Assembly (NCBI GenBank): GCA_036400075.1
Contig: DASWLV010000262.1
Span: 1 to 27,690 of the forward strand
Direction of reading: 5' to 3'
Source: JALZCH01 sp036400075
GTDB lineage: Bacteria; Acidobacteriota; Blastocatellia; Pyrinomonadales; Pyrinomonadaceae
Length of the DNA: 27,690 bases
The position numbers and the translations under genes were made by a program. The notes below the pieces were generated by a model that was given only the letters and a program-made list of their open reading frames with translations, did not search any database and was not told where the DNA came from. This document shows, piece by piece, positions 21,308 to 27,690 of this stretch (position 1 is the first letter of the stretch; each line of letters starts with the position of its first letter).

Positions 21308-22003
21308 TTAAACCGTTCGCTTTTTTCCCACGAAAAACAATTTTCCAAACGTTTTTCGCAGATACAATTCGTCAAAATGCCGCTTTAATAAAGCCGTAAT
21401 TTCACCGGATTTGCCGAGCCAGCGAAAATAAGTGTCACGCTCGTAATGCGTCATTGTAGCAAAAGCGTCGAATTTATTTGAAACGGCGCGAACCGTTTTC
21501 CGCTCGCTCAAAAAATGAATCAATTGTAAAAAAGGCGTCAGCCAAGGCTCAACCATCACAAAACGCCCATCGGGGCGCAAAACGCGACGAATTTCACCTA
21601 AAGTTCGATCTAAATCCTTCGGTAATTCGGGCAAATGATGAAGCCCGCCCTGTACTATTATGATGTCGCGGCTTTCATCCTCAAACGGCAAATCGCGGCA
21701 ATCCGCTGTGTAAAGTCGGGCTGCTCCTTCATATTGCGAAAGCAGATTCGGCGAAATGTCAACTCCTTCCAAATTTGTAAAACCGAGCTGCTCCAAAGCC
21801 CGGATTCCGTTGCAGCGCCCGCTAAAAATATCAACAATCTGCGCGTCGCGCCGCCACTCGGCTTGTCCGAGAGTGTTCAGCCGACCAATAAATTTTCGGA
21901 TTTCCTGTTCGGGCGTTTCAAATCTGGTGTAGGCTTCTTCCCAGAAATTTTGAATCTGATCCCCAGTCAGTTCTGAGGTATTGCGCAGCTCTGTTAATTT
22001 CAT
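21308..22003 (-). CDS. Class I SAM-dependent methyltransferase
   Basis: 231 residues. The start was set at ATG 22003, which overlaps the stop of the upstream GT2 gene by four bases; the frame is open for 46 more codons, but these lie inside that gene. Motif I is changed: VDIFSGRCNGIRALEQLG where V-L-D-L-G-C-G-x-G is expected, keeping D and the G-x-x-x-G spacing only loosely. The remaining motifs are normal: LEGVDISPNLL (acidic residue binding the ribose), DCRDLPFEDESRDIIIVQGG and a late EIRRVLRPDGRFVMVEP. It probably methylates a glycan hydroxyl, a polyprenol-linked intermediate or a terminal sugar in the pathway; the target cannot be assigned. Confidence 0.8.
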   Translation of the reverse strand: MKLTELRNTSELTGDQIQNFWEEAYTRFETPEQEIRKFIGRLNTLGQAEWRRDAQIVDIFSGRCNGIRALEQLGFTNLEGVDISPNLLSQYEGAARLYTADCRDLPFEDESRDIIIVQGGLHHLPELPKDLDRTLGEIRRVLRPDGRFVMVEPWLTPFLQLIHFLSERKTVRAVSNKFDAFATMTHYERDTYFRWLGKSGEITALLKRHFDELYLRKTFGKLFFVGKKRTV

Positions 22004-23226
22004 TTTCGCTTCATTCCCAAAATACTCACAAAAAATCCCGAAAGAATCGTTTGAAAACCCAGCGCGACAAGCGTCGAGCCGGGAATGACGAAACTCATCG
22101 TATAAGCATAATCCAAAACGCCGAAACCGGCTAAACGCCATTGATTGACGGCGATAAGCAGCAAAATCAAACCGATCAACAAAACCGCTCCCGCCAGAAT
22201 CAAACCGCGTTCGAGATTGGCGATTTCAAAAAACCTGGTTAATCGCGGGTCTTCCGGCATCAGTCCTTCGCTGATAGCGAAAGTTTTGGTGAAGATGGCG
22301 AACAAAATTGATTGATAACCGCACAAAATCGCCAGGCTGCCGAACAAAACCGTATGCAAACCGAAAGTCACACGCCCGACCGAAGTTCCCGTCAAACCGA
22401 TGAAATAACCGACCGCGCCGAGAAGAATCAGCAAAAATCCCGGCACGAGAAACAGCCAGCGCGGGCTGTACATCAGAAAAAAACGCAACGTCCGCCAGCC
22501 GTCACGGAAAGTTTTCAGATGCGGCGGATGCGATTTTCGTCCGTCCGGGTGAAGCGTAATCGGGACTTCCGCGATTCGCGCCTTGAACAGACTCGACTTG
22601 ATAATCATTTCGGTCGCAAACTCCATTCCCGTGCAGCGTTGATTGAGACTGTTGTAATGAGCTTTCGTAAAACCCCGAAGTCCGCAGTAAGTATCGTTAA
22701 TCGGCGCGTTAAACCAGAGCCTAACCATTTTGGAAAACATCGGATTTCCCCACCAGCGATGCAGAAAAGGCATCGCTCCCGGCAAAACCTGTCCGCCGCC
22801 GCCAGGCAAGCGGCATCCCTGAACGAGGTCGTAATCTTCACGCAGCTTTTCGACAAATTTCGGGATTTCAAGAAAATCGTAGCTGTCGTCGGCATCGCCC
22901 ATAATCACGAATCTGCCGCGCGCAGCTTCGATTCCGCCCATCAAGGCGCTGCCGTAGCCCTTTTCTTTGACGTGCACCACTCGCGCCCCGTTTCGCTGGG
23001 CAATTTCGATTGAACCGTCCGTGCTGCCGTTATCGGCGACGATGATTTCGCCTTTTATGTCGTGTTCGCGCATCGCGCGACCTGCTTTCTGCAGACAAAC
23101 CTCCAGCGTGTCGGCTTCGTTCAAACAGGGCATTACGACCGACAATTCAATCTCCGATTTTCCGTTTTGAGAAGCCGCCAATTTTTCTTCGACTATTCCC
23201 AGCTCGCTTATTGTTTTCTTTCCCAT
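22000..23226 (-). CDS. Glycosyltransferase family 2 with C-terminal membrane domain
   Basis: 408 residues. GT-A domain (about 25-245): LSVVMPCLNEADTLEVCL, EIIVADNGSTDGS, KGYGSALMGGIEAARG, and the metal-binding FVIMGDADDSYDF (D-A-D type). DTYCGLRGFTKAHYN and YSPRWLFLVPG resemble DPM1/dolichyl-phosphate-transferase-like bacterial enzymes. Residues 255-405 hold about four membrane helices, so the enzyme is anchored in the inner membrane. Such proteins often make polyprenyl-phosphate sugars, which GT-C transferases use on the periplasmic side, and a GT-C gene lies directly upstream (overlap of 19 bases). Together they could add a modifying side sugar; that is inference. Confidence 0.88.
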   Translation of the reverse strand: MGKKTISELGIVEEKLAASQNGKSEIELSVVMPCLNEADTLEVCLQKAGRAMREHDIKGEIIVADNGSTDGSIEIAQRNGARVVHVKEKGYGSALMGGIEAARGRFVIMGDADDSYDFLEIPKFVEKLREDYDLVQGCRLPGGGGQVLPGAMPFLHRWWGNPMFSKMVRLWFNAPINDTYCGLRGFTKAHYNSLNQRCTGMEFATEMIIKSSLFKARIAEVPITLHPDGRKSHPPHLKTFRDGWRTLRFFLMYSPRWLFLVPGFLLILLGAVGYFIGLTGTSVGRVTFGLHTVLFGSLAILCGYQSILFAIFTKTFAISEGLMPEDPRLTRFFEIANLERGLILAGAVLLIGLILLLIAVNQWRLAGFGVLDYAYTMSFVIPGSTLVALGFQTILSGFFVSILGMKRK

Positions 23227-24776
23227 AATTGCATTTCACGATTGTTGTAAGGCGTAAACTCTTTTTTTAGTTCGTAATTCTGCCGCAAATAATCATAAAG
23301 CGGTCCTAAATGCTCGCCTTCTTCGATTGTCTCCAATTCTCTTGTCCAAGCTCCGTCCCAGATGATAAATCTCGGTTTTTTCCGCTCCAAATTTTCTATT
23401 GATTGTGTTACCTGCCAAACGGGAGTGTAGCCTGTATTTAACAAAAAAGTCACTTGCGTCGGGTTTCTAAGCTGCAACGCAAAATTAACCGCGCATTGAT
23501 AAACTTCAAAAACATATTCGTTTTCTACTGTGTTTTCCGACAACCATTTGTAACGCTCAAGAACGACGGGCGAAAGAAATGCTATGTTTCCGGTGCGCGC
23601 CGCCAAAATATTTTTTTCCCAATTTGTTTGCAGCCGAAACGCAAGTGCCATGCCCAAAATTATTAGCCCGGCGACGGCGGCGCGAATTACCGATTCTGAT
23701 TTTATTTTAAGCTGAGAAATCAGCCAGACCAAAACGATCAAAGCCGGAATTGCGATTTGAAAAAATCTGTACGGATTCGGCGCAAACGTTCCTAAAGTTA
23801 AGAAAAATCCAACGAGCGTAATCAAAAAAATCTCGCTTTTGGCTTTCAAATTCGGGTTATTTTTCTGCCGCCAGAGATAAAAAAATGAAATCAGATAGAC
23901 GAACGGAATCAAAGCGCAGTAAAAAATCGTGACGGCGGAAAATAAAACGCCCTGCTCGAAGATTTTCCTGACGTTGTTGAAATAAGAAAGATAATTTCCG
24001 GTCGAATCCTGCACATAGTTTCTGATAAAGAAAAAAGTGTAGTCAAAAAAAGTTTGCGGTCCGGCGGAAATGATAAAAGGCAAAATTAGAACTGTCAGAG
24101 TTAAACCGAATGAAACCAGCAAAACGAGTTCGGCGACAAGAAAGTCTTTTCCAAATTTTCTATTTTTAAAGGCTTCATAAATGAGAAAAACCGCGATTGC
24201 GCCGATTGCTAAAACGCCTCGTTGCTGAGTGATAAAACTGGCAATGCCGCACGATGCGCCCGCGACAATAAGCCTTTGAAGGCTTCTGTTTTTGAGCAGG
24301 ATAAAAACCGCTAGATAAATAAAAATCGGACTTAAAACGCGATGCGTGCCGTCAATCCCGAACCACCGAAATCCGAAAAACAGATACAAACTGGGAGGCA
24401 AATATGCAAACCAGCTTGAGCCGAAAATACGTTTTGAAATTGCCAGAGCGAGCAAAACGTGGGCGGAAGCTTGCAGAAAAATCACCGCGTTGACGAGCCA
24501 AAACTTCGTACCGAAAATGTAAAACAGCAACAAATATAAAAGCTGCCCGCCGGGAAACATTATTTGAAAAAAATCTCTATAAATCGCTTCGCCTTCATAC
24601 ATTCGCCAGGCGTCGTGGAGGAAATAAAGATGGTCTTCCTCGTAAAATATCGGCGTCGCGGGAAGCGCGAAAAGATGCAGATAAATAAAAACGCAGCCGA
24701 TAATAAAAAATATCAGGTCTCGCGTTTCGATTTTATCGCGCCAAAACGCGGATTTTTGATCGAAGCCGGGTTTCAT
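23208..24776 (-). CDS. GT-C glycosyltransferase (GT39/ArnT-like, PMT_2 type)
   Basis: 522 residues with about ten to twelve membrane helices. The first periplasmic loop carries the acidic pair EEDHLYFLHDAWRMYEGEA typical of GT-C enzymes that take sugar from a polyprenyl phosphate. Further loops include FGFRWFGIDGTHRVLSP and TLGTFAPNPYRFFQ, and a soluble C-terminal part of about 130 residues (YKWLSENTVENEYVFEV; PRFIIWDGAW) lies in the periplasm. It would add a sugar to a glycan or lipid on the outer face of the inner membrane. The GT2 gene overlapping its 3' end is a natural donor-making partner. A 31-base inverted repeat lies in the 189-base gap before its start. Confidence 0.83.
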   Translation of the reverse strand: MKPGFDQKSAFWRDKIETRDLIFFIIGCVFIYLHLFALPATPIFYEEDHLYFLHDAWRMYEGEAIYRDFFQIMFPGGQLLYLLLFYIFGTKFWLVNAVIFLQASAHVLLALAISKRIFGSSWFAYLPPSLYLFFGFRWFGIDGTHRVLSPIFIYLAVFILLKNRSLQRLIVAGASCGIASFITQQRGVLAIGAIAVFLIYEAFKNRKFGKDFLVAELVLLVSFGLTLTVLILPFIISAGPQTFFDYTFFFIRNYVQDSTGNYLSYFNNVRKIFEQGVLFSAVTIFYCALIPFVYLISFFYLWRQKNNPNLKAKSEIFLITLVGFFLTLGTFAPNPYRFFQIAIPALIVLVWLISQLKIKSESVIRAAVAGLIILGMALAFRLQTNWEKNILAARTGNIAFLSPVVLERYKWLSENTVENEYVFEVYQCAVNFALQLRNPTQVTFLLNTGYTPVWQVTQSIENLERKKPRFIIWDGAWTRELETIEEGEHLGPLYDYLRQNYELKKEFTPYNNREMQLWERKQ

Positions 24777-24830
24777 TAGATTTCGTTAAATTAAAAACCG
24801 GACGTTCACAAAAAGAATTTGCCGCAACTA

Positions 24831-24917
24831 TAAACTGTCAACTTTCAACTATAAACTGTCTTGCATAAAACCTTTGTCTCTCTGCCAGACAGTTTATAGT
24901 TGAAAGTTGACAGTTTA
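24831..24917. repeat. 31-base perfect inverted repeat with nested direct repeats
   Basis: The arm at 24831-24861 pairs without mismatch to 24887-24917, and three more base pairs close inward (24863-24865 with 24883-24885), leaving a loop of about 17 bases. The left side also contains a 15-base direct repeat, CAACTATAAACTGTC, at 24825-24839 and 24846-24860. It lies between the flippase and GT-C genes, both on the minus strand. It resembles a dispersed intergenic palindrome or a small non-autonomous element rather than an intrinsic terminator, since no T-tract follows on the minus strand. Confidence 0.8.
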
Positions 24918-24965
24918 CAGCTTGCCCTGTTCACTTGTGAGCCTGTTTTGAATTTCAATAAAAAT

Positions 24966-26480
24966 TTACGCCCGCGCGCGAGCGGCGACGGCTCGTTTCA
25001 TAAAACTTTCAAACCAGCGCCGCTCTTCGCCGGTCAAATATCTGGTCGCTAAAATGACCGCGAAAAAAGCAACCGCACCGATAAAGACCGACAATATCAA
25101 GCCGCTCCAGCCGCGCGCCAAATTCATCAAGGCGAAATATTCGATTGCCGCGCAGACCGCCCCGGCGGCTGACAATTTCAACAAGCTCTCGCCCCAAAAA
25201 CGCTTCAAGCTTCTGCCGAAAGCATATTTTTCAATCAGAAAAATCGAAACCGGAATGCTCAACACGCTGATTGAACGAGCGGCGGCAACGCCCCCCGCGC
25301 CGAATTGCGGTTCAAGCCAGATCATCAGCGGAACGGCGGTTAAAATCCACGACAACGAGAGAAAAACGTTTCGCTTCGGAACACCCAAACCGTCCGCCAT
25401 TTGCCAGGTGATAATTCCGACGGCAATCAGGCTGTAAGTAAAAATATGAAAAACAAAAATCCAAGTCGAGCGCTCGGCAAACTCGGCTCCGAGCCATAAA
25501 CTCAGAAACTCTCGGCTTGCGGTCATTGCAGTGACCGCGATAAACGCCACCAGCAGACAAATGTATTTCGTCGTTCGCTCGTAAATTGTCAGAAGGCGCG
25601 TTTTGTCGGCTTGCGCCGCGACTTCGCTGGTCAAAGGGAAAAGAACCAGCGTCAGACTTGCGACAAAATGATGAATGTAAAAAGCCAGCATCATCGGCAC
25701 GACGTAAAACGTCAAGCTCTCGGCTCCGAGCCGGCGCGTAACCCAGGCGCGCTCGAAAATCAGCAAAAGATTGCCGATTATTTGATACGCGACGACGCCT
25801 GAGCTGAATCTACAGACGAGCAAAAAAATTTCACGGCTCGGAATAACCGTTAAGCGGAATCCCGGCAAAAGACGCCGCGCGGCAAAATAAAAAGCGATTC
25901 CGCTCAAAACAATCGTCAGCAAATTCCACCAGAGCAGCACGACGACGCTGTAATCCGCCCAAGCCAGAGCGACGTTGCCGAGAGTTTGCAAACCGCTGAT
26001 CGCAAAAGTGATTTGCGAAAACAAATCGAATCGTCCGAGCGCCTGTAAAACCGAGCTAAAAATCTGCCCGATCATCCACAACGCGAGCGTCAAAGCGCCG
26101 AGCTGCAAAGACGGAACGGCTTTGGACTGCAAACCGGGTTCGATTTGTAAAATGCCGGTCACCAAATCGTTTGTCAGCAGCAGCAAAATCCCGGCGCCGA
26201 ATGAACCGACCAATAAATTTAAAATCAGAGTCGCCGATAAAACTTCGTTGATTCGGTCGTCTCGATTGGTCGCGTGAAATTCGGCGACGTATTTGATAAT
26301 CGCGCGCCCGATGTTAAAGGCGAACGTATAACTGATGACGCCCAGCACCAGCACATAAATTCCGTAATCCGCCGTGCCGAGATGCTTCACGACAATCGGC
26401 GTCGCAACAAACGTCAATGCGCATGGCAACAGCCACGACAGAAAACCGAAAATGACGCCGCGCGGTATGCTGTTGTTCAT
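24966..26480 (-). CDS. Wzx-type polysaccharide flippase (MATE/MVF-like)
   Basis: 504 residues with about 14 hydrophobic segments. The N-terminal RGVIFGFLSWLLPCALTFVA then TPIVVKHLGTADYGIYVLVL is the classical start of the polysaccharide biosynthesis flippases, with the conserved L-G-x-x-D-Y-G-x-Y. A short Arg/Ala tail ends the protein. It would flip undecaprenyl-PP-linked repeat units across the inner membrane for the Wzy-like polymerase. ATG 26480 overlaps the TGA of the upstream methyltransferase (ATGA); a GTG five codons earlier is in frame but has no better ribosome site. The downstream gap of 189 bases holds a large palindrome. Confidence 0.87.
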   Translation of the reverse strand: MNNSIPRGVIFGFLSWLLPCALTFVATPIVVKHLGTADYGIYVLVLGVISYTFAFNIGRAIIKYVAEFHATNRDDRINEVLSATLILNLLVGSFGAGILLLLTNDLVTGILQIEPGLQSKAVPSLQLGALTLALWMIGQIFSSVLQALGRFDLFSQITFAISGLQTLGNVALAWADYSVVVLLWWNLLTIVLSGIAFYFAARRLLPGFRLTVIPSREIFLLVCRFSSGVVAYQIIGNLLLIFERAWVTRRLGAESLTFYVVPMMLAFYIHHFVASLTLVLFPLTSEVAAQADKTRLLTIYERTTKYICLLVAFIAVTAMTASREFLSLWLGAEFAERSTWIFVFHIFTYSLIAVGIITWQMADGLGVPKRNVFLSLSWILTAVPLMIWLEPQFGAGGVAAARSISVLSIPVSIFLIEKYAFGRSLKRFWGESLLKLSAAGAVCAAIEYFALMNLARGWSGLILSVFIGAVAFFAVILATRYLTGEERRWFESFMKRAVAARARA

Positions 26481-27169
26481 CCCTTTAAACCGCACTCGGC
26501 GATAATGCCGTCAGCCCATTGTTTGGCGATGCGAACGCTGATGTCGTTGGCGATCTTTTGTTTCCAGGGCGCGAGCTTTCGATGTTCCTCGCCGGTATTG
26601 TAAAAAGCGAATTTTTTGACTTTCAAATCGTGCCGCTCGACCAGAACTCTGAGAGTCGAAAACGAATAATAAGCAACGTGATCCGGGTGAACCGGCTCGT
26701 GCGAGCCGCCTTTTCCCCGAAAGCCGTAAGTAAACATCCGCATTCCGCAGTAAGCGTTGATGGTGGTAATGATGAGATTTGTCTGCGGATTCATAAATCG
26801 TTGAATGCCGCGCAAAAACAATCCCGGATTCGATAAATGCTCGATCATTTCGCCCGCGATAATCACGTCGAAAGTTTCGTTCAAAGGAACATCCTGCAAA
26901 TTTTCCAGATCGGCGCGATACAGATTTTTCGTACCGTGATTTTTTAAAATTTCGATTCCCCGCTCGTCAAAATCTAACCCGTAAAGCTCGGCGGCAATTT
27001 TCCCCAGCTCGAAATGCAGCAGCATTTCGTTTGCAATCACTTTTTCGGTAAAAGGATAATCGGTGCAGCCCAAATGCAGCACTTTTTTGCCGCGCGCCGC
27101 ATCTTTCAGATACTTTACGCGGTCAACCAGCGGAAAATCGCCGTTTTCCAAATCGTTTTCCTTGCCCAT
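26477..27169 (-). CDS. Class I SAM-dependent methyltransferase
   Basis: 230 residues from ATG 27169; a TTG two codons earlier is also in frame. Motif I is KKVLHLGCTDYPFTEK, a variant in which the usual G-x-G is G-C-T-D, followed by ELYGLDFDERGIEIL, NLYRADLENLQDVPL, DVIIAGEMIEHLSNPGLFL (motif of ubiquinone/menaquinone-type methyltransferases) and NPQTNLIITTINAYC. It is probably a sugar or lipid-linked-glycan methyltransferase acting early in the run. It is coupled to the flippase gene by an ATGA overlap and follows another methyltransferase gene by 21 bases, so the glycan may carry two or more methyl groups. Confidence 0.83.
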   Translation of the reverse strand: MGKENDLENGDFPLVDRVKYLKDAARGKKVLHLGCTDYPFTEKVIANEMLLHFELGKIAAELYGLDFDERGIEILKNHGTKNLYRADLENLQDVPLNETFDVIIAGEMIEHLSNPGLFLRGIQRFMNPQTNLIITTINAYCGMRMFTYGFRGKGGSHEPVHPDHVAYYSFSTLRVLVERHDLKVKKFAFYNTGEEHRKLAPWKQKIANDISVRIAKQWADGIIAECGLKG

Positions 27170-27190
27170 ATTCAAAATTTCTTGTGAGAT

Positions 27191-27690
27191 TTACGGCTTT
27201 CTAAAATGAATCACCGGATCGCGCACGATTGTTCCCACGTCTTCATCAACAATTTCATAGCCGTGTTTTTCGAGCATCTCGCAAGTTCTCTTTGTTCCGG
27301 CATTGTACCATCTGCCCGAACGCGGAACGTCGTCGGCATCCGGCGCGAGCGGTTCGGGTTTATCAACTTGTTTTAAGAAATCGAGCAATTTCCGAAACGG
27401 CGCATAACGCCTGCCGGTCGGCGCGGCGGCAGCCCAGATGCTGTGACGCGGCAGATTGTTGACCACTCGATTATATTTCTCGTAATCGGCGACGAGCCAA
27501 AAACAATTTGCGCCCGGTTTTAATTTCGGAAACAAATTTTTCGCGTATTCTTCGATTCCGTAAAAAGAAATATGACAAAAACAGCCGAACGAAAACAAAT
27601 AATCGAAATGATTGTCGGGCAAATCGCGGCACTCGAAATCTTCGACCTGAATATAACGCGCGTTTGCGGCGTCGCCGATGTATTCCCAAA
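27191..27690 (-). CDS. Putative sugar O-methyltransferase, C-terminal part (partial)
   Basis: An open frame enters from the right edge (first full codon at 27688) and ends at TAA 27191-27193, giving 165 residues and a stop. It holds the second half of a class I methyltransferase: ARYIQVEDFECRDLPDNHFD corresponds to motif II/IV, then YLFSFGCFCHISFYGIEEY and LFPKLKPGANCFWLVADYEK. The C-terminal part with GRWYNAGTKRTCEMLEKHGY is like putative sugar O-methyltransferases of polysaccharide loci. A TTG at 27620-27622 could be mistaken for a start, but it falls inside the conserved region, so the true start and the SAM motif I are outside the window. Confidence 0.75.
   Translation of the reverse strand, partial: WEYIGDAANARYIQVEDFECRDLPDNHFDYLFSFGCFCHISFYGIEEYAKNLFPKLKPGANCFWLVADYEKYNRVVNNLPRHSIWAAAAPTGRRYAPFRKLLDFLKQVDKPEPLAPDADDVPRSGRWYNAGTKRTCEMLEKHGYEIVDEDVGTIVRDPVIHFRKP

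Noticed and set aside
22004..22141. N-terminal extension of the methyltransferase frame at 21308
   Set aside because: These 46 codons lie within the GT2 membrane domain in another frame; the ATGA overlap at 22000-22003 gives a better start.
22312..23013. 233-codon plus-strand open frame inside the GT2 gene
   Set aside because: Antisense to a gene with clear GT2 motifs; the product is Arg/Gln/His-rich low-complexity sequence typical of a shadow frame.
24825..24923. CRISPR-like repeat
   Set aside because: The two 15-base direct copies are only 21 bases apart in period and belong to a palindrome; there is no array and no cas gene.

Overview
The window looks like a chromosomal segment of a Gram-negative, moderate-GC bacterium. 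The evidence is an LPS/O-antigen-type polysaccharide locus (Wzx-like flippase, Wzy-like polymerase, heptose genes, UDP-sugar epimerase) and lipoprotein/secretory-type small proteins. Gene style and content (a PccB-type carboxyltransferase, many small orphan proteins, a PqqD/HprK-like/nucleotidyltransferase trio beside a polysaccharide locus) fit Acidobacteriota or a relative, but that assignment is inference and there is no rRNA or marker gene to confirm it. I saw no tRNA, rRNA, CRISPR array, transposase or integrase.

Left part (1-9243, mostly + strand, housekeeping and accessory metabolism): the C-terminal end of a fibronectin-type-III-like protein; an FAH-family hydrolase; a TalC/FSA-type transaldolase followed by a hairpin; an ABC-2 exporter whose ATPase and permease genes are separated by a DUF402-like phosphatase gene; a propionyl-CoA carboxylase beta-type subunit; two tandem hairpins at a convergent junction; a coupled pair of minus-strand orphans (a small hydrophobic protein and a secreted coiled-coil protein); an orphan ABC ATPase with TOBE region whose catalytic Glu and H-loop His are both replaced; a small orphan protein; and an AlkA-type glycosylase, closed by a 91-nt near-palindrome.

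Middle (9267-11631, minus strand): a compact three-gene cassette, read HprK-like kinase, then PqqD-domain protein, then nucleotidyltransferase. The PqqD protein is the most unusual item in the window. After its peptide-binding-type domain it has an internal twin-arginine-like hydrophobic segment with an AxA site and a 53-residue tail holding eight cysteines, so carrier domain, export signal and candidate substrate peptide may be one polypeptide. No radical SAM enzyme, lasso cyclase or protease gene lies beside it.

Right part (11777-27690, all minus strand): a polysaccharide biosynthesis locus of 14 genes, transcribed from the right edge leftward. It begins with two methyltransferases (the first cut by the window edge), then a Wzx-like flippase, a GT-C (GT39-like) transferase, a GT2 transferase with membrane tail, a methyltransferase, a Wzy-like polymerase, a fusion of heptose-1-phosphate adenylyltransferase (RfaE domain II) to sedoheptulose-7-phosphate isomerase (GmhA), Gmd, the heptose-7-phosphate kinase (RfaE domain I), two GT4 transferases, an FnlC/WbjD-type UDP-sugar 2-epimerase and a WbuB-like GT4. 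ATGA overlaps and short gaps link most of them. Together they could supply ADP-heptose, a GDP-6-deoxyhexose and UDP-L-FucNAc-type precursors, assemble and methylate a repeat unit, flip it and polymerise it. GmhB, HldD, FnlA, FnlB and a GDP-4-keto-6-deoxymannose reductase are not in the window. No gene-free stretch exceeds 300 bases; the longest (6666-6897) shows no promoter I can defend.
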